From Cordylochernes scorpioides (Eukaryota; Arthropoda; Arachnida; Pseudoscorpiones; Chernetidae), in contig CP092886.1 in NCBI GenBank assembly GCA_030710605.1, positions 50,150,390 to 50,214,389 on the forward strand: DNA of 64,000 nt, written 5' to 3'. Each line of letters opens with the position of its first letter. Within the stretch, counting starts at the first letter, position 1. This document shows, in pieces, positions 41,850-52,999 of this stretch. The position numbers and the translations under genes are program-made. Below the pieces are notes generated by a model that was not told where the DNA came from, did not search any database, and was given only the letters and a program-made list of their open reading frames with translations.

Positions 41850-42685
41850 TTGATCGTCACAATTGAGAAAGTCAATTTGTCGTTGGTCCTCCACTGGCAT
41901 GATGCAGGCTGCTACCCGTCGTGTCACGGACTGATAAAGATTCCGGATAGTGTGACGCGTGATTTCTTGCTAATTATCACCAACTTCCGGGCTAAATAGT
42001 CAACATTCCGGAATAGTTGCAATCGCCTTCCCATCACGTCCCAGATGCGGTCTATGGGTGAGATATCAGGCGACCTTGCTGGCCACGGAAGAGTTCGCCA
42101 AGATTGAAGACAATCCATAATAAAATGTGTCATGTGTGGCCGGGCATTATCTTGTTGAAAAGTAAGTCCAGGGTGATGTAAGAGGAACGGCAACAAAACA
42201 GGTCGTAGAATATCAGGGTGCCAGGAATGGGGTCCTGCTATCAACTCAAATGGCACCCAGACCATAACGCCCTGTTGTGGACCTGTTCTATTTCTAAAGT
42301 AAGACCAGTATCCACACGCTGACTAGGACATCTCCAGGCATGTTTTCGAGGTCGTCAGGACACAGTAAGAAACGGGACTCGTCACTAAAGACTATACGCC
42401 CCCAGTCAGCGCAGTTCTAAGTTGATCACTCCCTACACCACTGTAGTCGGACTTTTCGGTGTACGGGGGTGAGGGGTAGGCTTCGTAACTGTCAGCGAGC
42501 TCTTAGATTCCGCTCTCTCAGTCGTCTGATGATGGTCATTTTGGACACTTGTCTGCCGGTCACGCGCTGGATTGTAGATAACCTCGAATCGCTCTGTCCT
42601 CCTGTTCTGTTGTCTTCCTTGGTCGACCGTTGTCGTCCTGGCGTTGCATTCTTCCGTTGTTGACCCACTCTTGCCAAAATAGGCG
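41850..42685 (-). pseudogene. Tc1-like transposase (DD34E group), degenerate
   Basis: 42677-42492: RQRSTKEDNRTGGQSDSRLS and RVTGRQVSKMTIIRRLRERN, the Tc1 HTH linker (VTGR.VS..T..RRL.E..L). 42265-41924: GPHSWHPDILRPVLLPFLLH, GLTFQQDNARPHMTHFIMDC, PWPARSPDISPIDRIWDVMG. The last position normally is Glu (SPIE..WD); here Asp, with two residues missing in the spacer. The middle part is frameshifted. Lies in the last dynein intron, same strand as the gene. Confidence 0.85.
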
Positions 42686-43269
42686 CATTACTTCGACATA
42701 TATGTCGCGCGATTAGTCGATTTGACCAACCAGCCTCTTACAATCCAATGGCACGACTTCTTTCAAACTCTTTCTTTTTATTGTGTGTGTAAAAGCCAAA
42801 AGTTCCGAGTTGCAAAAATCTGCATATTTTCCAGTGCTTCTAGGTCTCTTCGTTTAATATTTTATAATTCTATGACCAACACTATTTTTCGCTATTGTGC
42901 GATCCGAAGCGCTACAATAATAATGTCCTATTGTCTTTGTGCTTACATCAGTACTGACCTTAATTGGCTCGCACGGATATTGGCGATTTGAGAATTTATC
43001 GACGTCATCTTTGAAGTTTTTGGCTCATTTATAGATACGAAATTTTAATAAATAGTTAGAACTGTAGATGATATTCTTTAAATCACAGAAATTATTGGTA
43101 TCTGGTTTCATGAAAATATCACGAATCTCGCACATTAATTTTTTATATTTGGTTTTGGAATGAAACCATCCTTTTTTCGAATTATAAATAAATTTTATTT
43201 CTTATATTTAACGATAGAAACCTGTGTGTGTTATATTATTTAATTTTAAAAACAGTATAAGATACATAC
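42686..43269. other. Dynein intron, right part
   Basis: No gene or repeat recognised; AT-rich. Confidence 0.4.
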
Positions 43270-43596
43270 CCTGAACTGAAGACGTTTCCGTGGACAAGGG
43301 ATTATTTTCAGAAAGGGGAGTTCTTGAGTGACATCGCCAGGATTGGCCATTTTCAAGCAGTTATTATCCACATCCCATCCAGCGCCTTCTATGTAAAGTC
43401 CACTGACGTAGCACCCCAACTTCAACGATTCCCTTATATCCGACTCTTTTGTGAACTTGGTAACTTCGGTGTAGAAGGTACTTTCATCCAGCTCCCAACC
43501 TCGGCGTCTGCATGCAATTTGGACTAATGCTGTGACATAGGAGGTAGGCTTATATAATCCACCAAGCCAAATTACCATGAGATCGCCATTATCAAC
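43270..43596 (-). CDS. DNAH10: Dynein heavy chain exon (WLGGLYKPTSY ... GLYIEGAGWD)
   Basis: A 109-codon exon starts VDNGDLMVIWLGGLYKPTSY after ATAG and ends at RKRLQFR before GTATGT. It contains the paired hallmarks of the dynein C terminus: W[LF].GL..P.SYLTALVQ-like and G..V.GL.[IL]EGA.WD. Phase 0 at both ends. Two conserved family positions vary, but no stop or frameshift is present. Confidence 0.93.
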
Positions 43597-44220
43597 CTAT
43601 AACACACACATACAAAAAAAAAAACTCATAGACCCTTTTTAGCACATAAAATATGGGACATTATAAATCATTATGAGCTACTAATGCTATTTTGAAATAA
43701 AATAGTTGCTTTAAAAAGGTTTGGTATCTAAAGTAGAAGGCTGCCGTTGAGCACTATATGTAAACGTCGCTCATGCGACATAGCATTCAAAGAATAATTA
43801 AGCCTAAAAATGAGTCATTGTAATAAAATTGAAAATTTCTTAGGTTTCTAAAATTTGCCGTTGAAAATAAGTAGATCAAGCGTTATATCCCTATAATACA
43901 AAACCTTTAGAAAATACTAACATGAATATGGTTTATAAAAAGAACCATGAAATAAAATTTGCTTTTAACAATTCTATAATAAAAGTATTTTTATTATCAC
44001 CTAAAAAAGAGAGTGAGGAGGGGCTGAAATTCCAAAATTCGAGAGAGAGGGTGAGACCACGTTTTTATATAACAGATTACTTCGTTGCTCGATGCAACAA
44101 CTGAGATAAAATACAGTGTGCGTTTAATGGTCGATTAGTATCACGTGATAGTAGAAAAACAATCACAGCGGGCGCGCGAATAAACCGAACATAATATTTA
44201 CATCAAACAATTGAAACGTA
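43597..44220. other. Dynein intron sequence left of Helitron H1
   Basis: AT-rich, no feature recognised. A GC-rich word GCGGGCGCGCGAA occurs at about 44168, close to the Helitron boundary. Confidence 0.4.
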
Positions 44221-45426
44221 TCTACTTATATAATTGCCTTATTTTGTCTGTCTGAAGCTCACGGATAGAATGCGCGCCCATTGGCTGCCGGCGAACACGT
44301 GATCTCCCTGCCCCCCTCCCCTGTTATCAGCTGTGTGATACATACACCTGTCTATAGCGGCCATTCTAGACAACCCTGTTATCAGCAGTGTGTTACATCC
44401 ACCTGTCTATACAGACCACCCTGTCTATAGCGGTCACTTTAGGAAACCCTGTAATCAGCAGTGTGTTACATCCACCTGTCTATACAGACCACTCTGTCTA
44501 TAGCGGCCACTCTAGACAACCCTGTTATCAGCTGTGTGATACATACACCTGTCTATACAGACCACCCTGTCTATAGCGACCACTCTAGACAACCCTGTTA
44601 TCAGCTGTGTGATACATCCACCTGTCTATACAGACCACCCTGTATATAGCGGCCATTCTAGATAACCCTGTTATCAGCTGTGTGATACATACACCTGTCT
44701 ATAGCGGCCACTCTAGACAACCCTATTATCAGCTGTGTGATACATCCACCTGTCTATACAGACCACCCTGTCTATAGCGGTCACTTTCGGCAACCCTGTT
44801 ATCATCAGTGTGTTACATTCACCTGTCTATACAGACCACCCTGTCTATAGCGGTCACTTTAGGCAACCCTGTTATCAGCAGTGTGATACATACACCTGTC
44901 TATACAGACCACCCTGTCTATAGCGGCCACTCTAGGCAACCCTGTTATCAGCTGTGTGATACATACACCTATCTATACAGACCACCCTGTCTATAGCGAC
45001 CACTCTAGACAACCCTGTTATCAGCTGTGTGATACATCCACCTGTCTATACAGACCACCCTGTCTATAGCGGTCACTTTAGGCAACCCTGTTATCAGCAG
45101 TGTGATACATACACCTGTCTATACAGACCACCCTGTCTATAGCGACCACTCTAGACAACCCTGTTATCAGCTGTGTGATACATCCACCTGTCTATACAGA
45201 CCACCCTGTCTATAGCGGCCACTCTAGGCAACCCTGTTATCAGTTGTGTGATACATCCACCTGTCTATACAGACCACCCTGTCTATAGCGGCCACTCTAG
45301 GCAACCCTAGGAAGCAAGATGTATACAAGGTGTAGACAAGATGAAGATCTAGATGAAGATTAAAACGTTTTTAAAATATATTCGCACTCGGGTAAAACCC
45401 GGGCGTTGCCCGGGCCATTCGTCTAG
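44221..45426 (+). mobile_element. Non-autonomous Helitron H1 with internal minisatellite
   Basis: Begins A|TCTACTTATATAATTGCC at 44221 and ends CTAG|T at 45423-45426. A perfect 7-bp-stem hairpin CCCGGGC-GTT-GCCCGGG (45398-45414) ends 8 bp before CTAG. TC start, 3' hairpin, CTAG end and A/T insertion site are the Helitron signature. The interior is mostly a 73-bp tandem array; no Rep/helicase gene. Confidence 0.82.
44337..45308. repeat. 73-bp minisatellite array
   Basis: About 13 units. The unit contains CCTGTTATCAGCTGTGTGAT, ACATCCACCTGTCTATACAG, ACCACCCTGTCTATAGCGGC, CACTCTAGACAA. Shorter 55-bp units lack ACAGACCACCCTGTCTAT, consistent with slippage between the two CTGTCTATA copies within the unit. 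Units differ by scattered substitutions (CAGCTG/CAGCAG, GCGGCC/GCGACC/GCGGTC). Confidence 0.95.
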
Positions 45427-46378
45427 TATATATATAATTGACTTGACATCTCTGTCTATCCGTCCGTCCGTTTAAAGCAAACAATGAGGTTGACAAAATC
45501 ATAATGAAAGTAAATCTTTAATAAGGCTTGGGACTAGCTGTCGCGTTGTAGATTGGTATCTATATAAATAAAAGTCTAATTCCGTTCGGTTAATTGTTTA
45601 TGTGAAGCGAAAACTGCTATCGTACATAATAATAAATTCTATTTGAAATTTGAAAAAAAAGAGAGAACTCTTTATTCTATATTCAATATGATAAAAATTC
45701 AGTTGAAGAAATTATTTTATGTTTGATTATTGTTCCAACCGAGGGAATACACATATACACAGAAATTATATATTGGAGCAGGTCAAAATCCTGGCAGGGA
45801 CGAAATCGCGACCGACCGAAATCTCGACAAATTTGTTTAGAGAGAAAAAAATAATTTTATTTAGGTGATTGAAAATATTGTATTTTGTCATTCCACCCCA
45901 AACGTAGTAAAATTATTTACTCAAACACCGAAGCTTATTTAGATTTTTTATTTGTTGGATTTTTTTAAAATGTCGGGATTTCGGCCCTATAGAGATTTTG
46001 GTCTATTAGGATTTCGGCTGTTGGGGGTTGTTTATATTTTTAAATACGATTAATCTCGGTTACAATCTCGATTACAATCTAGATAGATCATAGCTCCTAT
46101 TTTGACCATTTAGTTATTGTTTAAACGATATTGACAAATTTACGCCCGACCATCTCTTTGCTAAACGGTTTTATCTCGACATTTTTTCAGTACAAAATTT
46201 CTTATCTAATGGCCAATTTAAATATATTTTGAATTTTAAAAATTCATTTTAGCTTTTTTTTTTAAATTTATACTCATGAAAATTTTTTAATAAATTTATA
46301 CCTTTTAGCATGTATATCAGGATTTAAACAATAAGGCTCGTCTAGTTAAATATAAAACACAAAGATCTATTTACATAC
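45427..46378. other. Dynein intron with a possible further Helitron 5' end
   Basis: At 45559 A|TCTATATAAATAAAAGTC resembles the 5' ends of H1 and H2, but no matching CTAG end with a hairpin was found, so this would be a truncated copy. The rest is AT-rich; 45800-46050 is T-rich with GG/TTTCGG words. Confidence 0.35.
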
Positions 46379-46546
46379 CCAACTGGCATACTGATCATGC
46401 CTGAGAACAAAATTATTGAACCAGTTAGAAAGGTTCTTATTTGTTGGTTGTGCCCATCTTCTCCAGATAGGGGGAATTTGTCCCATGTAGAGGCTATCTG
46501 CAATCAACTCAAGATCCGCGTCCATTCGAAACTCTCCAGCAAATGC
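46379..46546 (-). CDS. DNAH10: Dynein heavy chain exon (C-terminal domain, IPPIWRR)
   Basis: Between acceptor TTGTGCAG and donor GTATGT lies a 56-codon exon: AFAGEFRMDADLELIADSLY, MGQIPPIWRRWA, LSNWFNNF, ending YASW. The [GP]xIPxxW block and the following NW..[FY] are dynein C-terminal domain markers. It is phase 0 at both ends. The intron separating it from the previous exon is only 64 bp. Confidence 0.9.
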
Positions 46547-46610
46547 CTGCACAAACGAGATTAAGATAAGCCTTTGTTTTCATTGAATAATATCCACCGG
46601 AATAACTTAC

Positions 46611-46822
46611 CAGGAGAAGATTATCGAGGCTCATACGCACTTTGGCTAAAAGAGAGTTGAAAGCATCTAATTCTTGAAGCAACAGCACATCAAGTGGGCC
46701 TGCCATCGCTTCACTTTTTATCTTGAAACTCGGGACTTTATATTTATGTGGCAATATGATTAATAGTCCTTGAACTATTTCTTCAATAATCTCCTCACGG
46801 CTCGTGCCCTGCAAGTTTGCAT
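46611..46822 (-). CDS. DNAH10: Dynein heavy chain exon (C-terminal domain)
   Basis: Acceptor TTTCAG precedes two bases that complete Asp. The exon then reads ANLQGTSREEIIEEIVQGLL, later PLDVLLLQELDAFNSLLAKV and LDNLLL, followed by GTAAGT. The pattern (L.QE...FN.LL..M..SL..L) matches dynein C-terminal domains. 212 bp, entering in phase 1 and leaving in phase 0. Confidence 0.88.
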
Positions 46823-47734
46823 CTGAAACATAAAGTCGTGGTGATGAATATCTAAATTTCTTTTCAATAACATAGCATATATGTGTGTGTGTGTGACGCT
46901 TTAAATAAACTTAAATAAATATTCAATATCATATATCAGATTTTATATCAGTTATATCTTGCTCTATTTTTATTTTAATTTACTTGTATTTTATATCTTT
47001 TTAATTTTCTATCAGGTTTATGTATATTTTACATGTATCTTGAATTTTAAATCATTTGTATTTTGCCTTTATCACATGGGCTTTTTAAAAACCTTTTTAT
47101 CAAATATTTATTGTAACAACAGAACAATCTAATTACTATCATTGATTAAAACGAGTCAAAAAAGGCAAATTTTATTTTACTAAAGGCAGTATTTTTGTTT
47201 AATATAAAATTATTTTATAACATATATAGAATTTTAAAGTTTTAAAAAGACTCTATGATATAAGATAATAAACGTTTTTATTATAGCGAATATCTGAATC
47301 TACAACAATAAAAAATTCAGTTTCACAACGATATTTACCAAAAATGTAATTCCTGATTCCAAAAATGATAACTTAATTTAAAATTTTAAATATATTTTCT
47401 TTAACACCTTTCTATATTCACAAATACTGAATACTTAATAGAAAAAAGCAAATCGATAAACACACTAGCCAAAAAAAAAAAAAGAAATTACAGAACCTAT
47501 AAACACTTTAGCAAATTTTCGAAAGATATGTATACTTGATAAAAACATGAGGGCATGTAAATGATCAAATTTCTTAAAGCGTAACTAGAATATGAATTCA
47601 TAAAATAGCCTTGTTTATTCATTAAAGGGTATTTATATAATTTCCTGGTTTATTATTAAATAAAGTTATCTTTTTTTGTAGGGGATGGGGATACTCTTGA
47701 GATAATATCTTTTAATATGTAGAATGCCAAGGCA
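46823..47734. other. Dynein intron, AT-rich
   Basis: No feature recognised beyond a short (GT)n at 46880. Confidence 0.4.
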
Positions 47735-48480
47735 GAACAAAGGGCGTTATATAAACAATTTTCTGATTTTACAAGATGCAGAAACATAGGCCTCAGAGAA
47801 GGTGGGATTTCGACTAGAGAAATTGCTATGAAATTAGGCGTTGCAATTAAAATGCTGTAAGGATTTTCTCTCAGTGGTCAGAGGAAGAAAAATTCAAGAA
47901 AACCTGGTTCAGGTCGCTCTAGATTAAAACAGAGAGAGAGAGGGGGTAGAAGGATTCGAAGTATGGTTGTAGCAGACAGGACAAAAACTGTACCAATGAT
48001 TCAAGCAGCTCTATGTGTGTAGAATGAATCTGGATCATTTCTGAACACCATTAATAACCGTATTATCGTATTAGAACTCCATAGTCGCCGGCCTTTATTA
48101 AGAATTACACTATTTTCAAGACACAGAAACGACAGGCTCAGCTGGTTTGAAGAGAGACGTTTTTCAGCTAAAGAATGCCATACTGTAATTTTTACTGTTG
48201 AATCCAGATTCAGTTTAGGGGGTTCATTATGACAGGATGCATATTAGACATAGGCCCCAAGAAAAATACCATCAGAACTATATTGTGGAAAGGAATACAT
48301 CAAGAACCTCTTGCTTCATGGTTGCGGGGTGGCATCAGCTATGAAAGCAGGACTTCTTCAGTCTTTATGCAAGGAAAAATGATCATATATACATTTCAGA
48401 TGTGTTGCAACCTATTATGTTACCATTTCTTGAGCACATGTTTATGGGGTCACTATGTTTTGGGGTCACTATGTTGTGAC
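47735..48480 (+). pseudogene. Tc1-like transposase relic
   Basis: Plus strand, with many stops. LREGGISTREIAMKLGVAIK is the first HTH, followed by RKPGSGRSRLKQRERGRRIR (GRPRKT-like linker). Further on NRIIVLELHSRRPLLRITLF, RHRNDRLSWFEER and TVIFTVESRFSLGGS match Tc1 text (..F.DESRF.L...), with Val-Glu-Ser in place of the catalytic Asp motif. LLHGCGVASAMKAGLLQ follows in another frame. Confidence 0.72.
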
Positions 48481-48929
48481 TAATGTTTTTGGGTTGAAGG
48501 TAAATTAATTCTAAAACTATATTTATATCGTGTATTCCGAAGATATTAATGTCATGGTTGAAGATGCTTTTTTTTATTTCATAAATAAGAGTGCATTTTT
48601 AAAAGATAGGGAGATTTGATTACTTCGATCACGTTGAGGTTTGAGAGAGAGAGAGTTAGTCTTGGGACATAGAAATTCATATATTAGTTGATGGTAGGTT
48701 TTATTTTTATTCGGAATATTATCAGTGTATGATATTTATCTAAATTTGTGGTGTAGCGAAAATGGAATGAATATCAATACAGCGAATATTCAGCATTTTA
48801 AATTTTATATAATCTCATAGTTATAATTTAACACATGCAGTGTTATATATGCTATACAGAACTACGCGCACAGATACATAATGCTTCAAAATATATTTCA
48901 ATTTAACAAAATGGAATACTATTATTTAC
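48481..48929. other. Dynein intron, AT-rich
   Basis: No feature recognised; one GAGAGAGAGAG run near 48643. Confidence 0.4.
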
Positions 48930-49061
48930 CCGTTTGAGGTTGGAGAGCTTTTAAATTGTCAAATATTTCTCTAGTGGCCTGGTTGTTGTAAATTATTTCA
49001 GCATTTGGATGGAGTCCAAGAACCTCGGGGCCATTCTCTGCCGGATATTCATTGATAAATT
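48930..49061 (-). CDS. DNAH10: Dynein heavy chain exon (GLHPNAEI segment)
   Basis: This 132-bp exon lies between acceptor TTGTAG and donor GTAAAT. It encodes EFINEYPAENGPEVLGLHPN, then AEI and, at its end, LQPQT. The GLHPNAEI block is characteristic of the dynein C-terminal domain. It begins with two bases completing a codon from the previous exon and leaves one base for the next. Confidence 0.9.
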
Positions 49062-49119
49062 CTACAACAAAAATAATTTAATACTTGACAAGGGTTAATA
49101 CAATAAGAAAGTAATTTAC

Positions 49120-49294
49120 CAATGAAATCTTTTCTAGCTTTTATTTGTTTAAGTATCTTGTACTCCAGATTTTCATCTTTATAGAGGGAGAAATCGCACC
49201 CGGGTTCAAAAATAAAATCACCGTAGTATTCGTTCAAATACGTGCTAACTATAGCACGGTCGTAGTCATCGATGACGCGGCCGCCGTACATCAC
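49120..49294 (-). CDS. DNAH10: Dynein heavy chain exon (YLIGEVMYGGR segment)
   Basis: Acceptor TTCCAG is followed by VMYGGRVIDDYDR, continuing the LIGE end of the previous exon into the family motif LIGEVMYGGR. It then reads YLNEYYGDFIFEPG and ends KARKDFI plus one base before GTAAAT. The length of 175 bp gives phase 1 at the 3' end, matched by the next exon. Confidence 0.9.
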
Positions 49295-50492
49295 CTGGAA
49301 CCAGGAACAGGTTAATCCTGAGACATAATACTTGGAGAGTCGAGTTTTATGTGGAGCGTAAGTCTAAAATACACAGAGAAACTTCGAGAAAATCTACTAC
49401 CCATGATCCCAATAAGAATAATTTCAATCAAGATAAAAAATGTTTTAGAATTGAAGTTTTTTATTTTGAGAATTAAACAGGTTGATGCTCTTGTGTGTGC
49501 GCGCGGATAGCATAGAGATGGCGTCTATTTTATTGTTAGCTGCAACTTTAAATACTTCCTATAGATTCAAAAAATACTACCAACTACTACTTAGGCACAT
49601 AGGCGATGATTCCGATAACACGTCTGCTATCCAAGCCTGCATACAGCGGCCATACTGGATACCTCTATAGTAAGATAAACAGGCGGGGAAGCCTGGTCGT
49701 CGTGTTAACTGATTCGACTGATGTCAATTCTATAAAGTATTGACCTGTGAAAAAGGTTTCCCATTCTGAGCTAATAAATAATATCCATGTGCTAGAGCAA
49801 CGCATGCACATAAAAGTAACTGAACAGTTGAATAGATGCGTCAATATAGATTAACTCTTACATATGAGCATCGAGACACGAGGACCACATCTCCTATGGA
49901 ATGTCACACGTTATAATAGAGTTTACGTTTAAGCATTTGATATTGATGATATAGGTTGGTCGGTACTTTCTAATCAAAGATCACCACTTCTCCAGTTTGT
50001 GAGAATATTTTTAATATATAGATGTGTTCTATCCCCCCTATACGACTTTAATATATCTATATGTACAAATATTCAAATATTTGAAAAGTTCACAATGCTT
50101 ATAAAATATTTTTAAATCTTTGAACGTATCAACGAAGGTTCTCTATGTATTTTGGACTCGCAACCTGTATAGGTTTTGAATTAAATATAGATATAAAATT
50201 AAATTATGTTTGTAAATGAGAGAGAGAATCCAAAAAAATATATATTTTGAAAATTTCAAGTTTCACTTTTTTTTTTTTTATCGTAATATTTTCTCAAACA
50301 ATATTTAAAAAATTAATAGGGGCGGCTAGTATAGAGGTGACTTCGATTTTATAACATTTTATAATAATAATAAAAAATGCCTAATGCATCAGAGGTCAAT
50401 TATTTTAGAAACACACACAAATATATATATATTGTGAAGAGAGAGGTAAATAAAGAGCACACTATTCTATATATCTGAGAGGTCATACCTAC
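49295..50492. other. Dynein intron, 1.2 kb
   Basis: No coding or repeat feature recognised. AT-rich, with a poly-T tract near 50268. Confidence 0.4.
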
Positions 50493-50999
50493 CTCTCCAA
50501 TTAGGTATCTCAATGTAGTCCATGATACTTTGCTGTTAGCACTATTGAAAGTTCTATTCAGATAGGTATTGAGGATGTTCAACGACACGTCGAAGTCAGA
50601 AAAGTTGAAATCGTAGGTGATATTCCATCCTAACTTCCTGTATTTGTTGCGGTCTAAGATGACGGCGTGAAAAAAGATGAGAATGTAGAGAAGTTGGTGG
50701 TAATCTCGGTTCTTGCTGCCGCTGATTAATTCATTTTGAACTCGTTGGAAGGTGTCCAGCATATTGTGCTTGATGCCGCTTGGTGGCTCCGTGACTACTT
50801 TCAATGACATTTGAAGGAGGCTGATGGGGAAATTGGGAATGGGGTCAGTTGTCAGCCACAATCTGAAATCGTCATGAGGTTTTTTCATGTGATCTATGGC
50901 TTTCTCCAAGGTTTGGAGAAATCGCACTAGAAGATGACAATTTTGAAGCATGACCCAGTTTCCACGAGAATAACCAGTTTCAAACATTTTAATGGCCGC
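50493..50999 (-). CDS. DNAH10: Dynein heavy chain exon (D6 / AAA lid)
   Basis: This 169-codon exon is bounded by acceptor CTCCTAG and donor GTAGGT. It contains the signature WVMLQNCHL about 15 codons in, then DFRLWLTTDPIPNFPISLLQ, SLKVVTEPPSGIK, FFHAV and LGWNITYDFNFSDF, ending at RYLIGE. These are the most conserved blocks of the dynein motor C-terminal third. The exon is phase 0 at both ends. Open reading continues a little into the downstream intron, which explains an apparent extension to 50400. Confidence 0.92.
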
Positions 51000-51185
51000 C
51001 TAGGAGCACACATTGTTTTGTTGAAAGTTTTTATTCAAATGCAAATATAAAATAGTGTTAAACATATTAATATATATAAAGGGATAACCTAAAACAAACT
51101 TGTGATGTTTCTTGTGTAGTTGCTTCTTTTGAAAATATTAGTTAATTTTTTCTAAGAATTGAATTATATATAGCACCATCTTGTT

Positions 51186-51330
51186 GAATATGGAGCAATC
51201 CATTTTTGATACATTAAAATAAAGGCATATATTTTGGGTCAAATATATTTATTAAAAACAAAATTCGATATTTCGACGAGGCTGTTCGCCTATCTTCTTC
51301 TAGGAAATCAAACTTTTTGTAAGCAAATCA
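51186..51330 (-). repeat. Penelope-like 3' end fragment with hammerhead-like motif
   Basis: On the minus strand: AGAAGAAGATAGGCGAACAG then CCTCGTCGAAATATCG, a short stem-loop between a GAAGA-like box and CGAAA. It is followed by ATATATGCCTTTATTTTAAT and ATGGATTGCTCCATATTCAA. The final words match the 3' side of the Penelope-like fragment at 53000-53130. Confidence 0.45.
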
Positions 51331-51455
51331 TCCGCCGCATTATGCACGAGAAGGGTTGTTTATATAACATATGCTGGTGTGTGACCAAATTATTTGATTT
51401 GAATATATTTTCCGTAATCATACCTACAGTTGAACAAAAATAGTCAAATATGCAT

Positions 51456-51610
51456 TTAAACCTGTCTATAGCGCCCCCTCTTGGGACCTCACCAAAATAG
51501 GGTGCTATAGAGAGGGGGTGCTATAAACAGGTCACTTTTAATGTAAATCGCATCGTACTACGTATTTAAAATCGGACGCTATTTAGAGGGGGCGCTATAG
51601 ATAGGTTTAA
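51456..51610. mobile_element. 155-bp MITE with TTAA target duplication
   Basis: TTAAACCTGTCTATAGCGCC CCCTCT at the left faces AGAGGGGGCGCTATAGATAG GTTTAA at the right, 25 of 26 positions matching. TTAA at both ends suggests mobilisation by a piggyBac- or Kolobok-type transposase. Confidence 0.82.
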
Positions 51611-51673
51611 CTGTATATAGCAATTTATTTCTGAAGATATTTTTATATATTCAGAAATATATATATACATATA

Positions 51674-52983
51674 CAAGGTGGGATCAATAAATAAGGTGAA
51701 TTATAATGTATTAAAAAAAATAAGAACGATATTAAAAATTAGGACTTGATTTATTCAAAATAATCACCTTGGCTTTCTATACATCGTCTCCATCGTTCTG
51801 GCAACTTGTAAATACCCTCTTTATAGGCACTCTTAGAAAGCGCGTGAAAAATATCTTGCACCACTTTCTGGACATCTTCATCCGAGTCAAATCGCTTTCC
51901 CTTTAACTCCTTCTTTAGTAGTCCAAAAAGGAAATAGTCAGAGGGGGCTAGGTCCGGACTATATGCAGGATGTTCTAAAACTTAAAAACCTAATTTAATG
52001 ATGGTAGATACCGTTTTACATGATGTATGCGGCCTTGCATTATCATGAAGGAAGAGAACACCTTTACTAAGTTTCCCTCTTCTTTTGTTTCTTATACCGG
52101 GCTTTAGCTTATTTACAAGAATGTCACAATAAAGGTCGCTGTTTATACGTTGCCTTGAGGATAAAAAATCAAGACAGATTGGTCCATCAACATCCCAAAA
52201 AATTGTTAACAAAACTTTACCGGCCGAACGTTGAGACCTGATTTTCTTTTGGTCTTGGAGAGTTGCCTCATTTCCATTCCATAGATGCACGTTTTGTCGA
52301 AGGATCATAATGATAACACTAACTCTCATCTCCAGTTACAATTTGGTCAAGGAAATGATCACCTTCCTCTTCATACCGCTTTAACAGAGCCTTTGAAACC
52401 CGAATACGGTTAAGTTTTTGGTCCAAATTAAGGAAATGTGGAATCCATCTGCAGCATATTTTTCTAAATTGCAATTGTTCTTTAATAATGGTGTGCACAG
52501 TTCCATAGCTTATATTCAAATTGTCGGCTATGGTAAAAATGGATATTTTTCTATCCTCCAAAATTAAGTTTTCAACCGCATTTATCGTGCTTGGCGTCGC
52601 TGTAACACTTGGTCGTCCAGGTCGCTCAATATCGGTATATGTAATTCGTCCATTTTTGAACTCGTTAACCCATTTATAAATGTTTTTTGAGACAAACAAG
52701 ACTCACCATAGATATTTTTCATTCTTTGGCATATTTGAGATGTTTGAATACCTTCTGCATTCAAGAAACGAATAACTGAACGTTGTTCAAGCGAGCTTCA
52801 ATCCTTCAAGGGAGCTTCCATTTTAGTTTATTTATAAGTCTCGCGCCGCGCGTGGAAAAAAAGAACAGAACACCTTAAATAGTCTCTCGATGTTATATTT
52901 TAATATTCTGTGGTTTAAATTATTTTTGCTTTTTTAATTTTTAAGAAATAAGATAATTCACCTTATTTATTGATCCCCCCTTG
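51674..52983 (-). mobile_element. mariner element C
   Basis: 1310 bp. Termini CAAGGTGGGATCAATAAATA AGGTGAATTAT and complement ATAATTCACCTTATTTATTG ATCCCCCCTTG, TA on both sides. Confidence 0.92.
51751..52821 (-). pseudogene. mariner C transposase, frameshifted
   Basis: MEAPLKD begins at 52821, with a stop soon after. HTH part: NAEGIQTSQICQRMKNIYGE, YKWVNEFKNGRITYTDIERP GRPSVT. Second HTH: LNISYGTVHTIIKEQLQFRK. IVTGDES (first Asp), then after a shift LLTIFWDVDGPICLDFL and GVLFLHDNARPHTS (second Asp). EHPAYSPDLAPSDYFLFG holds the third Asp (D34D). It ends RRCIESQGDYFE-stop at 51751. Three or more frame changes. Confidence 0.88.
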
Positions 52984-52999
52984 TATATATATATATTTT

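Noticed and set aside
44388..44996. Repeated ORFs reading MCYIHLSIQTTLS in the minisatellite
   Set aside because: They recur with the 73-bp period (61-62 codons) and simply reflect a stop-free frame of the tandem repeat.
44337..45308. CRISPR-like array
   Set aside because: Repeats are directly adjacent without unique spacers, and the window is animal DNA.
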